Source: Toxotes chatareus (lineage: Eukaryota; Chordata; Actinopteri; Toxotidae). From it: a DNA stretch of 64,000 nucleotides. The translations under genes and the position numbers were made by a program. Below the pieces are notes generated by a model. It did no database searches. It saw only the letters and a program-made list of their open reading frames with translations, and was not told where the DNA came from. Of the stretch, positions 35,601-46,816 are shown piece after piece (positions within the stretch are counted from its first letter, which is position 1; the number at the start of each line of letters is the position of its first letter). Location: NCBI GenBank assembly GCA_016801885.1, contig CM028895.1, positions 16,078,001 to 16,142,000 of the forward strand, read 5' to 3'.

Positions 35601-38600
35601 ACATGTTCAACATCTCAAGGATGTGAGTGTGGATTTATCCCGTAGAATTAGTCTGTTTAAGGCTCATACACAAACCCTGCAGAGTTGCTCTCATCCACCT
35701 GTTGTCTTTCAACTCCTTTCTCTAAAAGAAACTGGAATCTATCCCAGTTCCAAACTGTCCACCCCTTTCCTTTTTGTCTCCCACCCAAGCAGAGGATATG
35801 TTCTCTGTTTAGTATCACTGCTGGCTCCTAATCACAGCTGGAAGCGCTAATGCGTTCCTTCATCAGGAATGTTGGTCCTTCAACCACAGCGGGGCTTGGA
35901 CATTGGCTAGGTATTCCAGCAGAGCTTTTTGGATGTGTGGTGATTGTAGACTCCATGTAGAGGTGGAGTCTCTTTGTAGAGGTAAAATATACACTTAAGC
36001 CTTGGTCCTCGGGCACTGAGTCCGACGTCTGTGTCCAAGTCATGCATGAAGGGAGAGGGAGGTGGATGAGATGTTTTGTGAAAGCCTCAAACAGCCACAA
36101 GTGCACACAGCCAGACTCTTTGTTCACTGTTCAGACAAAATGATAGACAAATGATGGAAAATCAATAAAATGTCAGCAGACTGTCGATTACAAGCTCTTT
36201 TTTAGTTTGTGAATCTTGAGGTTTGTTTTATCAAGTGCCTTGTAATAACTGCAAGTAAACAGAATATACATGTTATTTTCTAGTAAGTAAGTGAGTTTTA
36301 AGGTTGATACAGTGCTAAGTTCATGGTTTATTTTAAGAGCATACTTGTTACCAAGTAATAACAAAGGAAAGCAGAGTGACTGATGACTAGGTAATGTATA
36401 TGTTAGCTGCATACCTTCAAAATTGCCCATGACTTGGGGGGCTTTGGAGACAAGGTGGGTTGATAAATTCAGGAAAGAGCTGCAGGGTTTGTGATCATTT
36501 TTAGAACCACACACTTAAAGTCATTTATGAAAATAGGTCTTATATTTCGCTTTCACGCTTGCACAGTACCTTCATTCTTAAAAATCAGACAGATGGCTAA
36601 GAAAACTCATTATTTTGATATTAGAACAACGATTTGTACATAAGATTTGGTGTGCGCTTTGTTTATTTCTTTTAGATATATATCGGTGGACGTAAAGCTG
36701 CAGAGGCTGGAGAGGCATTCATTCTACAGCCTGAGGAAAATCACCCACATGTGAGTAACTAAAGGAAAAGGGCACACTCTTTATTGATCTTTATTGATTA
36801 AGCTGTTCCATTTGCTCTCTGGAGAGAAACATGCTTAATTCTGAACCTTGCCGGCAGCAAATGGAAGTGTGGAAGAAACACATTAGAAGCTTATTTCTCT
36901 CCTGCACATCACTTACTGCTCCTCATCAGAGTGGTACAGAGCAATTTTGCCAATTCATGAGGTTGAAAAAATAATCCTGTTGTGGGATTACTAAATGCAG
37001 ATTTAGATAAGAAACTATTCAATTCAATGAAGTAACTCATTATCTGAATGTATTTGGTGCATTATTACTGAGCTCGGTCTAATAAGCGCGTTAGAGCAGA
37101 GAGGCTAAACAGCAGCCGGTTCCCTCTCTTTTCATCTTCTTCATGCTCCAGCTCTTGTTGAAGCAGCTCAGGGGAAAAAGTCTAGCAAGGTGCACTCTAT
37201 TCTCAGTTATGGGATAGAGATTTATGGCTGAGTCTCTGGGTGGACCACACACTTTCCAGCAGAACACCTCCTAGCACTTCAGATGTTACTGCAAGACTTC
37301 CTGCCTATGTGAATGATTTGCTCCAAGCTACAGCATCTTGCAACACAGCAGTTTGTGTGTACGCAATTTCTTTCCACTCTTCAATTACTGTATAAAATGC
37401 TGGCATGTATATCCGTTTTAAACAGTAACTAAGACATTCGTTTTACATGGCTTGGCTTGGTCATTAGGTCATTTTTGCCTTCACTATCTTTCCTTTTAGT
37501 CTTTCCTTATTGGCTTCCTAATTCCAGATATCAAAATGCAGACAGAAACCGTAATTCAAACCGCTAGCTGAGGGTTGTGTCTGTGTTCTTGGGGTGTATT
37601 TTGGATCTCAGGGGCCTATTTGCCACTGATTGGTGTGGTGTAGTGCCATACATCAGATAATGGCATCTCTCTCAGGTTTCCTTCAGGGTCAGACACAAAT
37701 TAATGCTCTGCTTCCTGTTGGCTTGCTTGAGGCCGACAGCAGCTGTGGAGCGAGGAGTGGAGTCGGGGGCTGAAAATTCAGAGGGGGCTGGGTGAAGTTT
37801 GTATCGTACCACCGTCAATGAATCCACCTATTTAAAGAATTATTAGGTGCATACAGAAGTAAAAATGCGGCACATGTTTTAATATACTGTAGTGTGGATA
37901 AATTTCAGTTCAGGGCTCTATTGGAAAATGATACATTGCAATAAGGATTCAACCAATACACACACACACACACAGTTTATGAAACATTCCAGGTCATTTG
38001 TGGGGGAAAAAACTCTGTCACAAAGGAAAGTATATGTTTTATCTGTACAGAGGCACCAACAGCAGTTTGTTCAAATCATACAGGAAATAAATTGGGTATA
38101 CGCTGCACTAACAAATACTTTACTGTCCATCTTCTTATCAAACTAATTTCCAGCTACTGAAAGCAGCCCTGATAAAATCACCGTACACCACCTGCCCAGC
38201 TGGTGACCAAAGCAGAGCTAAAAGTAGAGTAATTATAATTTGTTTGGTAGCCGGAAGCACAAGCATCAACCTTCTGCTCAACCTCCTCTACATTTTTGTC
38301 CTCATCACATAGGCCTTATCCCCTGTCATGATGATACTTCTTACTCTGGCTACATGAACCTGATTCTTCTTTTTAGGATTCAGGACTCCAAACTTTTTCA
38401 GATTGTTTAGTTAATATAACCAGCCAAAGTCTCCGTGGCATAACAACGAACAGAGGACCACACACAGAAACACAAATTTTATCAACAGAAAATCCAAGTG
38501 AAAGGAAATCAAACTCCCAGTGACACTGTTTAATCAACCTTTTTGGCGTAAGCCCTCGTTTTTACACAGCAGCACTGAGAAGATGAACCTCTCCCTCTCA

Positions 38601-41600
38601 GGGACTTCCATTGACCTGACCACATCTGTCTGCTGGGCTCAGTGTGGTTTGCCAGGTGTGTGAAGAGAGGCCAGAACCCACGTTTGAGAGCTCCATATGG
38701 CTTCAGACAGCAGAGAGAAGTGTTCGGTCCAGCACAGGGCGGACCAGAGCAAACACACTAATGAAACGCTAATTGGTCTCCACTTCCGGCCCTGGCTGTC
38801 TGCTCTGAGTTTCCCCTCGCTTGCATACTGGCATGCACCTTGCTATGTACTGTCAGCAAGTTTTAAGACTGCGTGGTGTGTGTTTCTGAATGTGTGGGCG
38901 AATACTTTTGCAGTGGCCACAACATTTCTGTCTTTTATTTATACTCCGAATTAGCATGTATTTATGTGTAAAGAAATTTAATTACATCTCTTTCTTGTCT
39001 GTTTGTTCTTCCAGAGAGATACGTAATGCAAAGAGTCTGACCTACATCGACCCAGAAGCCTTTAAGAATCTCCCAAACCTCAAATACCTGTACCTGAGTA
39101 TTTTTTGTTGCATTAACTGCCTTTGTTTTGTTGCTTAAACTTTAATTCCACATATTGACAACATTATGGCAACCCAAAGAGTTGAGTGGTGTAGATTTAA
39201 AACGCTTAAGTCTGGCAATAATTTAGATGTTGTGATCTATTCATAGAGCTGTGTGTGCCAGTATGGGCAAGACTGAGTCATGCTTCATTTGAATTTAATG
39301 CAGTGGTACAGGCTGAGTTTAGAAAAGTCACTGCACTCTCTAAACTTAAGGAAAATCAAACATATTTGGCCTAAGAATGAAAAATGTCAATCTTGTGTGA
39401 ATTTGACCCTGATAGACAATTATGAGCTGTTTTTTCTTTCCAGAAGTCCAAAGTTCATGAGTTTAGTGAGATGTCACTGTTACTTAAGCTCTTTATAAGA
39501 AGTTCCAGCCTGTAAGAGGCTAGAATCTAACAGTGACTCTACAAGTTACCTATTAAATGAATCAGGCAAACAGATTCTTAAATGATGCTGTTTACTCTTT
39601 ACAGCAGTGTTTAGAGTTATGGAGCCGACATCAGATACTTTTGCACTGCACTATTGTCTGATATATTTCTGCAGAGGATTAATCATGAGAATATAATATT
39701 GATTGTATCTTTGCAACACCCTGTGTAAAATCTGTTGTATCTGTGTATCCTGACTCTTTCTGTCTCTGTGCTGTTCAGGGGGATTTTCAACACTGGCCTT
39801 ACTGTCTTCCCTGACCTGAGCAACATCCACTCTAATGACATGAACTTCATATTGTAAGTTACTGCAGCCTTACAATTTTTATTTGAGCACACAAATCAAC
39901 ATTTATGCTATTTAACGCTGCTACTTGTTGCATTTTAACATCGTCTGTCATTCAAATTCAACAAACAAACAAGATTGTTTTAGGAAAATAATTTTCCTAA
40001 CAGCCTCTAACTGCCCTGCATGATACTTTACTTGTGCCAGATTCTTTCATGTTTGTTCTCCTTTTTTATTCCATATGAGAAGGCTGGGCAAATAGCAACT
40101 TGCTACAGCAGGGATTATGGGAAATGTGGTCTCAGTTTTGAGAAACGATACCACTAACAACACCACTTCCTTTATAAATTTGATTGTGTGTTATTGCTAT
40201 ACAAAATGCTACATAAGCAGTTTGCACTCTGTGTGTGTGTGTCTGCTTCTTCTTCTGCTCCTCTCCATATCCCTGTGAAATGAGCTACAGCCATAGTCAC
40301 ATCTCTGTCGTCACCCTCTCAGACATCTGTTCTATCTAATTTAATTTTCCTCTCCAGCCATAATACTTGAGAATACATCCATCGACACTACATTCCTGCC
40401 TATGCCATTTTCCAGTGGAAGGTATTTATGTACAACACCACTTCATTTCCTCTCTATTCGGCATCTTCATTTGCAGGGAAATTGTTGATCATCCCTACAT
40501 CACTGAGATCCCAGCCAACGCATTCTGTGGCATCACCAGCGACGTGCTGACAGTGTAAGATATCACATGGAACTCACACGAGCATATAAATGCACAACAA
40601 AAGAAACTGCTCACACCTGATGTATACAAAGTGCATAAAGTAAAGACTATAAACTGTACATGATGACGACCGTAGTAAAGTGAGTGCTATACCACTGATA
40701 CTGTCCTTTATCCCTAAATCTAACCCAAACCTTAAAATAGCCACTAGAAAGAAGCGGCCAAAATGACCTCACTTTGAAAACATGTCCTCGCTCTGAACTG
40801 ACTTGAATCTCACTAAGATAGAAAAAAACAAGTACACAGACACTCTCACAGCAGCCAAGCACATTTATGTGGTTAGGTTTGGAAGCGAGGGAAGAGGGAT
40901 TGCAATTTTAATACACAGAACAGCGTGTCACAGAAAATGTTGGGCTAAAACCCGTAAAATTGCACAGAGAGACAAAAACATAAAATGTAAAATAAGAAGA
41001 TCCCACTTACCTCTGTCACTGCTGCATGGAAACGCATGAAACATCAACACATGGGAAATATTTTCACTCTGGATTGGTTACTAAACCTAAAAAAAAAGAA
41101 AATTCTAATCAGTGCTATTTTCATATTTAAACTTTTTTTTTGTTGTTTAATTCCAGGATGCTGTATGGAAATGGCTTCAGAGAAATCCAACATCATGCCT
41201 TCAATGGGACCAAGCTAGATCAAGTGTAGGTTAATTGTATTTCTATTAGGTGAAACATTATTTTAATAGTTTGACATTTTGGGAAATGCTGTTTTCTTGC
41301 AGTGAGTTATATGTGAACACTGAGACCCCTCTCAATTCTGCACAATAAATATGAGGCTACATCCAGCAGCTGGTTAGGTAGCCTATCTTTAAGAGTGGAA
41401 ACAGGGAAACAGCTTGCCTGGCTTTGTCCAAACAGCACCTTTAAAGCCCACGTTAAAACTGGAGTGTAAAAACGACTGCTGGTAGTTTTATAAAGGGACT
41501 ATTTCTTAGCCGTTTCCACCTGTTTCCAGTCTTGCTTGGTTAAGCTAACTGGCTGCTGTGTGGCTGTATTCATTGTGCACACACAAGAGAGGTATCAGTC

Positions 41601-44600
41601 TGTAATTCTCTGTTGTTACTATTGTATTTAGTGTAAGAGTTGTTGATCACTCAATTCACAAACTTTCACAGTTTAAACATAATTTTTATACAATCCAATT
41701 CTTTTTGAGACAATTTTATTTCAACTGGTATCTGTCAATTTAGAAGCCTTACATTTCTTAAAAAATGAGGGTAGCTGAGTATTTTGCCTGGATTAAACCA
41801 TTTCTGACATCTGGCTGTGTACTTCCTTACCCAAAATTACGCTAGAAAAGCAGCAGGATCACAGCTGGGTCTCTATGGGCCTTCTCATATGAACTGAAAA
41901 AGGGCTTAAGCCCAGCTCTTGATTAGCAAGCTGGAGTTCTCATGGGAAAATATGTCTCCAAAAGTGGGTATCAGGAAGTCTGCATTAAGAGTCCCCCCCC
42001 TCTCCCATACACTCAGTGACACTGGACCCTAGATTTGTGTCAGACTTGTACAAAAACAATTTCACACTTGTAAATTCAATAGCCTCACTTGGATAAATTA
42101 TGAGTCAGCGAGAAGAGAATAGGTACGATTTGCTTCCTTCTTCTCTTCTGTTGCAACATTTCCTTCTCTTCGTGTCACCCCCTGGTCCTGAATCCTGCAT
42201 ATTCAGGATATGAGGTACTAATGATATTAATTTAAAGCCCCTCTCCTCTTTTACAACACCTACACACAGCCCAGGTCCTTATAAGAGCCTAATTAAGCCA
42301 TTGGTCTGTGACTAGTGAGTGTTACCACATGGGTGTTTGTGTTGGCGCCTGATCTGCTCTGAGGGGAGAACTGATCCCAGCACAGCCTGACCAAGACAAA
42401 CACATCCCTCACAAGTCTATTATCCTTATTAGATTTACGGGATTCGGGGAGATGTGTAGTGAGGGTGCAGTACGTTTAAAGAGTATGCCATCACATCTTA
42501 TACTATCTAATTTGAATCAACAACGTGAGTGAGACCTCTTTCTGTCATGTTTCACCCCTGAAATGAGAGAAAATAAACACAGAAATGTGCAGTGATGAGG
42601 CCTGGGAAAATATTATGCCATGCCTCGCCTCTGTCAGTCTGATTGAAATGTGAAGGATAACTTTTCTCTTAATAAACTTAAATTTGTGCTTTCCTGTCTC
42701 AGCGACCTTCACAGGAATAAGTATTTGACCAAGTTGGATGAAAGGGCTTTTGCGGGCACCATCAGCGGCCCCATGCTTCTGTAAGTACCCGAGTACTCTG
42801 AGCCTCTCTTATCAACTGCTTATACTTAAACACAATCCAAAAAGATGAGCCATCAATTACATCCATTAATGTGATGTTTTGTGATGGACCTGAATGTGGC
42901 CTTGAGCTTCTCATCTAACTTTCCACAAAGTGCTATTTCAATGATATATTTAAAATGCACATATGGGAAACCATTTTGGAAGTGTACATGTCAATAAATA
43001 ATAGGCCTAGTTTGGTAATTACATTATTTACACCGTGATAAGTTAGTCAACAGTTTCCTCATTCATAATGCCAGACTGGATGAGACATGTCTGCGAAATT
43101 GGATAGCAAATCATCAAAGTGTAAAAGTCATTACTCCGCAGCTGTGTCTTTGACCAGGAAATCTGACACGCATTGTGTGCAAGCGTGTGAGGGAGAAACT
43201 TCCGACGTTTGTCTGATACTGTTGTCTTTTTTTTGCTATTCTCAAAGTTTTTAAAGCTGAGTTGCTGTTTTTAAAGGTGTTCAATGCCAAAGCCCTTTAC
43301 CACGGCTATCTAGTTGCTGCTGTGGCTCTGATCTGGCCGTTAAGTGTCTGGTTAGGTAAATGGGGTTCGTGTGCAGGGATTCTTCTTCTGTTCCACCGAG
43401 GAACATGTCCTGAGTGAGGTCACCTCCTTGAGGTCATGAGCTAAACATCTGGGAATGACAAAATCAGACTGACACTCATAGGGTCTGTGCTGCTCTTTTT
43501 TTTCTCTTTTGAACAGCCTTATGCAATGTGCCCCCTGAGAGGAAAAGAGAGCAGAGGACAGAGAAGTGGGGAGAGCAAATGGTACTAAAAAAGAACAATT
43601 GAGCTCTTAGCAAATATGGAATTGTTTGGCTTGTGTTTATTTTCTTTAATCAAATTAATCATTGACTTAGAGGTATAACGGGTTAGGAAACTAAAGAAAG
43701 CAAAAGAGAACGTGGCCTCTATGTGGCCCCTAGAAGGGGGAAGCGTCCTAAGTTGTACAACGGAATGTCCTGATAATGGGATCACACAGGATGTTGGTAA
43801 GATTGTCAATCCCCTGCATGTCTTTGTCCTGATGAGGTTGAGCTGGCTTTGGCATGACGGCCGAGCGCAAGAAATACCATATGTAATTGTTTAAAGATGA
43901 TGAAGGAGTGAGGAGCTCACTCTAGGAAACAGATGGAGGGTGTTGTTTAATCCATCTGTGAGCTCTCTGGGCTCATCAGATCTCTGTAGATCTGCTGATA
44001 CTATGGATGAAAGGTGCTGGGTGGTGACTGCGTGCCGTTATTTCACTTAGTCAGGTGAAAGTATAGTGATCAGTATTATTTGCTGGCATGCAGTGTCCAG
44101 TGTAATTGGATGGAGGTATGCAGAAAATTGAAAGTTATCAACTGTGTCAGGGATGTAGCATAGCCTCATTGACCTCAGCATTTCATACGTCAGTCCATGA
44201 TTTAGTGACATAGCTGTCCGTACACAATCCTTAGGGAATTATTTTTTAACCTTTCATCCAACAGTAGGTTTCATCTCCTCTCATCACCTTTCTGCCACTG
44301 TGTCCTCTTGCGCTCTTTCTTTGTCTTTCTGTCTTAAAGAGACGTGTCCCTGACAGGGATCAGCTCGCTGCCAACCACAGGTATGGATTCTCTCCGGGAG
44401 CTGAAGGCGCGTGACGCCTGGGCCCTCAAGAAACTGCCGCCTATCAAAACCTTCAAGCACCTCACCATTGCCAACCTCACCTACCCCAGCCACTGCTGCG
44501 GCTTCAAAAACCTCAAAAAGAAACGGGGGTGAGCTTTCGCCTCAATTCTTCATTCCGTCTCCGTTGAACGTACTTATGACAGCCAGGTAAGCGAGATAGA

Positions 44601-46460
44601 GGCATCACAGGAAGTGTGTCCAAACAGCGTCCCATAGAATGCTCCTGGTGTCTGTGTAGTTCGTGTATTTGGACGATCTACCACAGTGAGTGAGGCAGCT
44701 GCACTTGCATGGTGTGGATCTTGGCAGGGATTGAATCAACTCTCGGACGTGTTTACTTATAGCCTCTTACAGTGCTGCCATAATTAGTGTCACTCATTGC
44801 TGTTATTGTAGGAAGACGGTTGAGCCAGACTAATAATGACTCTCAAAACAGGAAGGCCCTTTCTTCAACTGGATACATAAATGATTTGATAGTACACTTA
44901 GTGCTAGTGAGGACTGCAGCCAGGTCTATGTTTTGTTTTTTGTTTTTTTGTTTATTTTTCGATGGACTCAGTCTTGTGTGTATATGTGTTCATGTGTTTT
45001 TCAGCTTTTTGGAGTACATCATCTGTAATCTGACTGCTTTTTACGACCAGCATCACAAGCGCTCTGTGGGGCCCCTCCGCATGCCTTCCCTCCAAGGGGA
45101 TAGCGTGGTGGAACCAGTCCCAGACCTGGAGCCTAACGACGGAGGTCACAGAGAGTCCCAGCAAGACTGGAGGAGAGGTGACTTCCATGGCAGCCTCCAC
45201 TACCACGCCTATTTTGGAGGCCAGCCAGACGAGGATGTGGGTTTTGGAGAGACCCTCAAGAACCCCCAAGAGGACACCAGCCAAGATTTTGACAGTCGTT
45301 ACGATTATGTGGTGTGCGAGGAGGGAGAGGAGGTGGCATGTGCACCAGTGCCCGATGAGTTCAATCCTTGTGAGGACATAATGGGTTTTGGCTTCCTGCG
45401 AGTGTCTGTGTGGTTTGTGAGTCTGCTGGCCATTCTGGGAAATGTGGTGGTGCTCCTGGTGCTGCTCACCAGCCACTACAAGCTCTCAGTCTCCCGCTTC
45501 CTCATGTGTCACCTGGCCTTTGCAGATCTGTGCATGGGGATTTATCTGCTGCTTATCGCCTCTGTAGACCTCCACACACGGGCCGAGTACTTCAACCATG
45601 CCATAGACTGGCAGACAGGTCCCGGTTGTGGACTTGCAGGGTTTTTTACAGTCTTTGCCAGTGAACTGTCTGTCTACACCTTGACAGTGATCACTCTGGA
45701 GAGGTGGTACGCTATCACCTTTGCCATGAGACTGGATCGCAAGCTGCGTCTGCACCATGCAGCAGCTGTGATGCTAGGTGGCTGGATTTTCTGCCTTGTC
45801 CTGGCGCTGCTTCCCCTGTTTGGGGTGAGCAGTTATCAGAAGGTCAGCATCTGTCTCCCAATGGACACCCAGTCCATTGTGGCTCAGGTCTACATCTTGT
45901 CAGTGCTGGTCCTCAACATTCTGGCCTTTCTCGTGATCTGTGCTTGCTACTTCAAGATCTACTGCTCAGTGCACAACCCTCACTACCGTTCTGGATCCAA
46001 GGATACCAACATTGCCAAGCGCATGGCCATCCTCATTTTTACTGACTTCCTTTGCATGGCCCCCATTTCCTTCTACGCCATGTCAGCCGTGCTGGACCAG
46101 CCCCTCATCACTGTCTCCAACTCCAAGATTTTATTGGTGCTCTTCTACCCGCTGAATTCCTGTGCCAATCCATTCCTCTACGCCATCTTCACTAAAGCAT
46201 TCAGGGGGGATGTGTTCATCCTCCTCAGCAAGGTGGGGCTATGTCAGCAGCGAGCACAGCTGTTCAGAGGTCAGACGGTATCATCAAAAGGAAGCAGCGG
46301 GACTTCTCAGGTCCGCAGAGACAAGGATAAGATTAGGAAAGGAGGAAGCGGAGGCCGTGAAGAGGTGCCCATCCACCTGAAGAAGTGCTCCGGACATGCC
46401 TACCATCAAGCAGTCAGCCAGCAGACAAGCCCTGAGGAGAGCCAGAGCCTGAACACATGA
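29433..46460 (+). CDS. tshr: TSHR, thyroid-stimulating hormone receptor (10 exons, complete)
   Basis: A leucine-rich-repeat glycoprotein-hormone GPCR of the plasma membrane. From family knowledge it binds TSH (and thyrostimulin) and signals mainly through Gs and cAMP. Exons: 29433-29602, 35551-35622, 36676-36750, 39015-39089, 39779-39853, 40477-40554, 41157-41225, 42703-42780, 44340-44528 and 45005-46460. They sum to 2337 nt, 778 residues plus TGA, and all internal junctions are phase 2, as is typical for this family. Layout: signal peptide (about 1-20), N-terminal cysteine cluster CPAVCEC, leucine-rich repeats (exons 2-9), hinge (about 290-415) and seven helices (about 424-690). Hallmarks are YPSHCC, YDY before CEEGEEVAC, FNPCEDIMG, ERW in place of DRY, CMAPISFYA and NPFLY. 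The long C-peptide-like segment after the LRRs, and the CEP128 and GTF2A1 neighbours, favour TSHR over FSHR or LHCGR. Human TSHR is 764 residues. Confidence 0.97.
30749..30768. repeat. Poly-A tract in TSHR intron 1
   Basis: About 20 A residues. No adjacent retrogene body was recognised. Confidence 0.9.
31163..31260 (+). repeat. Terminal fragment of a Tc1/mariner-like or related repeat
   Basis: TACAGTGAGGTCCAAAAGCC follows a TATA stretch and resembles the widespread fish repeat terminus TACAGTGGGGTCCAAAAGTC. No transposase and no opposite end were found nearby. Confidence 0.4.
32265..32630 (-). repeat. Fold-back (MITE-like) repeat, copy 2, in TSHR intron 1
   Basis: It reads as the inverse of copy 1: TTAGCTTAGCCAAGGACTGG, then AGATTAAACAAACGAGATAT and GTGTTAATTAG are the reverse complement of copy 1's central words. 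The ends are approximate. Confidence 0.65.
34480..34650 (+). repeat. Fold-back (MITE-like) repeat, copy 3, truncated, in TSHR intron 1
   Basis: It begins AAGTTTGACATTCTGGAAGA and includes TGAGAAGATCAATACTACTC, TCCAGCAGCAGGTTAGCTTA and CTTAGCACAG. Only the left part of the family is present. Confidence 0.65.
35155..35435 (+). repeat. Fold-back (MITE-like) repeat, copy 4, with readable terminal inverted repeats
   Basis: The left end AATAGTTTGACATTTTGG (35161-35178) and right end CCAAAATATCGAACTGTT (35414-35431) are imperfect inverted repeats. The interior has a CAA microsatellite at 35284-35301 and TTAGATAAGATGATTGATAC. At about 270 bp this copy is internally shortened. It ends about 120 bp upstream of TSHR exon 2. 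Confidence 0.7.
35551..35622 (+). CDS. tshr: TSHR exon 2 (LRR)
   Basis: One leucine-rich repeat, WLFETRLSSIPADVFANMF, then NISRI. The NIS sequon is an N-glycosylation site shared with human TSHR as I recall it. The acceptor is ACCAG|ATGGCT and the donor GGAT|GTGAGT. The repeat length of 72 bp is standard for the family. Confidence 0.95.
36676..36750 (+). CDS. tshr: TSHR exon 3 (LRR)
   Basis: LRR unit YISVDVKLQRLERHSFYSL then RKITHI, closely matching human YVSIDVTLQQLESHSF. The acceptor is TTTTAG|ATATAT and the donor ACAT|GTGAGT. Confidence 0.96.
39015..39089 (+). CDS. tshr: TSHR exon 4 (LRR)
   Basis: LRR unit EIRNAKSLTYIDPEAFKNLP then NLKYL. Human has NLTYID at the centre; here it is SLTYID, so that sequon is absent. 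The donor CT|GTACCT is weak but is the only one that keeps the phase and the LGIFNTGL junction with exon 5. Confidence 0.93.
39779..39853 (+). CDS. tshr: TSHR exon 5 (LRR)
   Basis: LRR unit GIFNTGLTVFPDLSNIHSND then MNFIL. GIFNTGL is a near-invariant glycoprotein-hormone-receptor block. The acceptor is GTTCAG|GGGGAT and the donor ATT|GTAAGT. Confidence 0.96.
40477..40554 (+). CDS. tshr: TSHR exon 6 (LRR)
   Basis: LRR unit EIVDHPYITEIPANAFCGIT then SDVLTV, matching human EITDNPYMTSIPVNAF. The human NET sequon after this block is absent. A cysteine follows NAF here, whereas in human (recalled) the cysteine is three residues further on. Confidence 0.95.
41157..41225 (+). CDS. tshr: TSHR exon 7 (LRR)
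   Basis: LRR unit MLYGNGFREIQHHAFNGTKL then DQV. AFNGTKLD is a family hallmark and carries a conserved NGT glycosylation sequon. The acceptor is TTCCAG|GATGCT and the donor AAGT|GTAGGT. Confidence 0.96.
41265..41605 (+). repeat. Fold-back (MITE-like) repeat, copy 5, in TSHR intron 7
   Basis: It begins TAGTTTGACATTTTGGGAAA and contains ATGAGGCTACATCCAGCAGC, TGGTTAGGTAGC, GGAAACAGCTTGCCTGGCTT and TGGTTAAGCTAACTGGCTGC. It is the longest near-complete copy but has lost a clear right terminus. Confidence 0.68.
42703..42780 (+). CDS. tshr: TSHR exon 8 (LRR)
   Basis: LRR unit DLHRNKYLTKLDERAFAGTI then SGPMLL, matching human NKNKYLTVIDKDAFGG and SGPSLL. The acceptor is TCTCAG|CGACCT and the donor TTCT|GTAAGT. 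Confidence 0.96.
44340..44528 (+). CDS. tshr: TSHR exon 9 (last LRR and start of hinge)
   Basis: It encodes DVSLTGISSLPTTGMDSLRE, then WALKKLPPIKTFKHLTIANL and TYPSHCCGFKN. The YPSHCC motif opens the hinge disulfide cluster. An NLT sequon just before it has no human counterpart (human DLSYPSHCC as recalled). The acceptor is TTAAAG|AGACGT and the donor GGGG|GTGAGC. Confidence 0.97.
45005..46460 (+). CDS. tshr: TSHR exon 10 (hinge, seven-helix domain, C-tail)
   Basis: It opens FLEYIICNLTAFYDQ (glycosylation sequon NLT at the human CNES position). An acidic C-peptide-like region with RYDYVVCEEGEEVAC follows, then FNPCEDIMGF and seven helices beginning FLRVSVWFVSLLAILGNVV. Signature motifs are FADLCMG, SELSVYTLTVITLERWYAI, SSYQKVSICLPMD, IAKRMAILIFTDFLCMAPIS and NPFLYAIFTKAF. 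The cytoplasmic tail is basic and serine-rich and ends SLNT. The acceptor is TTTCAG|CTTTTT. The reading frame is also open across the preceding 200 bp of intron, but that stretch does not resemble the family. Confidence 0.98.
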
Positions 46461-46810
46461 GCCAAACACCAGCTTGAAGTAGTAAAAGAAAAAAAAAAAA
46501 AAGTAAAACAGGTTCAGGTGGGAGAGGAGAGGCCTTGAAGTGTTTGTGGACAGATCTGTTTGGATATTTAACAGAAAGCTCCAGTATTCTGTATCTGCTT
46601 CAATTTTCAGGCCAAGTTCAGCTGTTTTCACAATTTCGGCTGTGATGATTTTATGGTTCCAGTTGTTGGAGAATATCAAGTGTCACTGAAATATGAGCTC
46701 GACTTCATCTCACTTATAGTCTTTTCTATTCTGATGGACTGGCTAGAACAGAGCAGAGATTACTGTAAGGAAAAAAAGTTAAGATAAAACTCCAACATAT
46801 TCTAACTATG

Positions 46811-46816
46811 AATAAA
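46811..46816 (+). terminator. Candidate TSHR polyadenylation signal
   Basis: AATAAA about 350 bp after the TSHR stop codon, within an AT-rich 3' flank. It is the first canonical hexamer after the stop on this strand. Transcript data were not available. Confidence 0.45.

Noticed and set aside
44787..45004. Open reading frame running into TSHR exon 10 from upstream
   Set aside because: The stretch encodes no TSHR-like sequence and ends at a clear TTTTTCAG acceptor; the phase-2 junction with exon 9 restores the conserved GFLEY start.
45005..46460. Possible FSHR or LHCGR identity for the receptor
   Set aside because: The long C-peptide-like insert, the YDY-CEEGEEVAC segment and the CEP128/GTF2A1 neighbours all point to TSHR.
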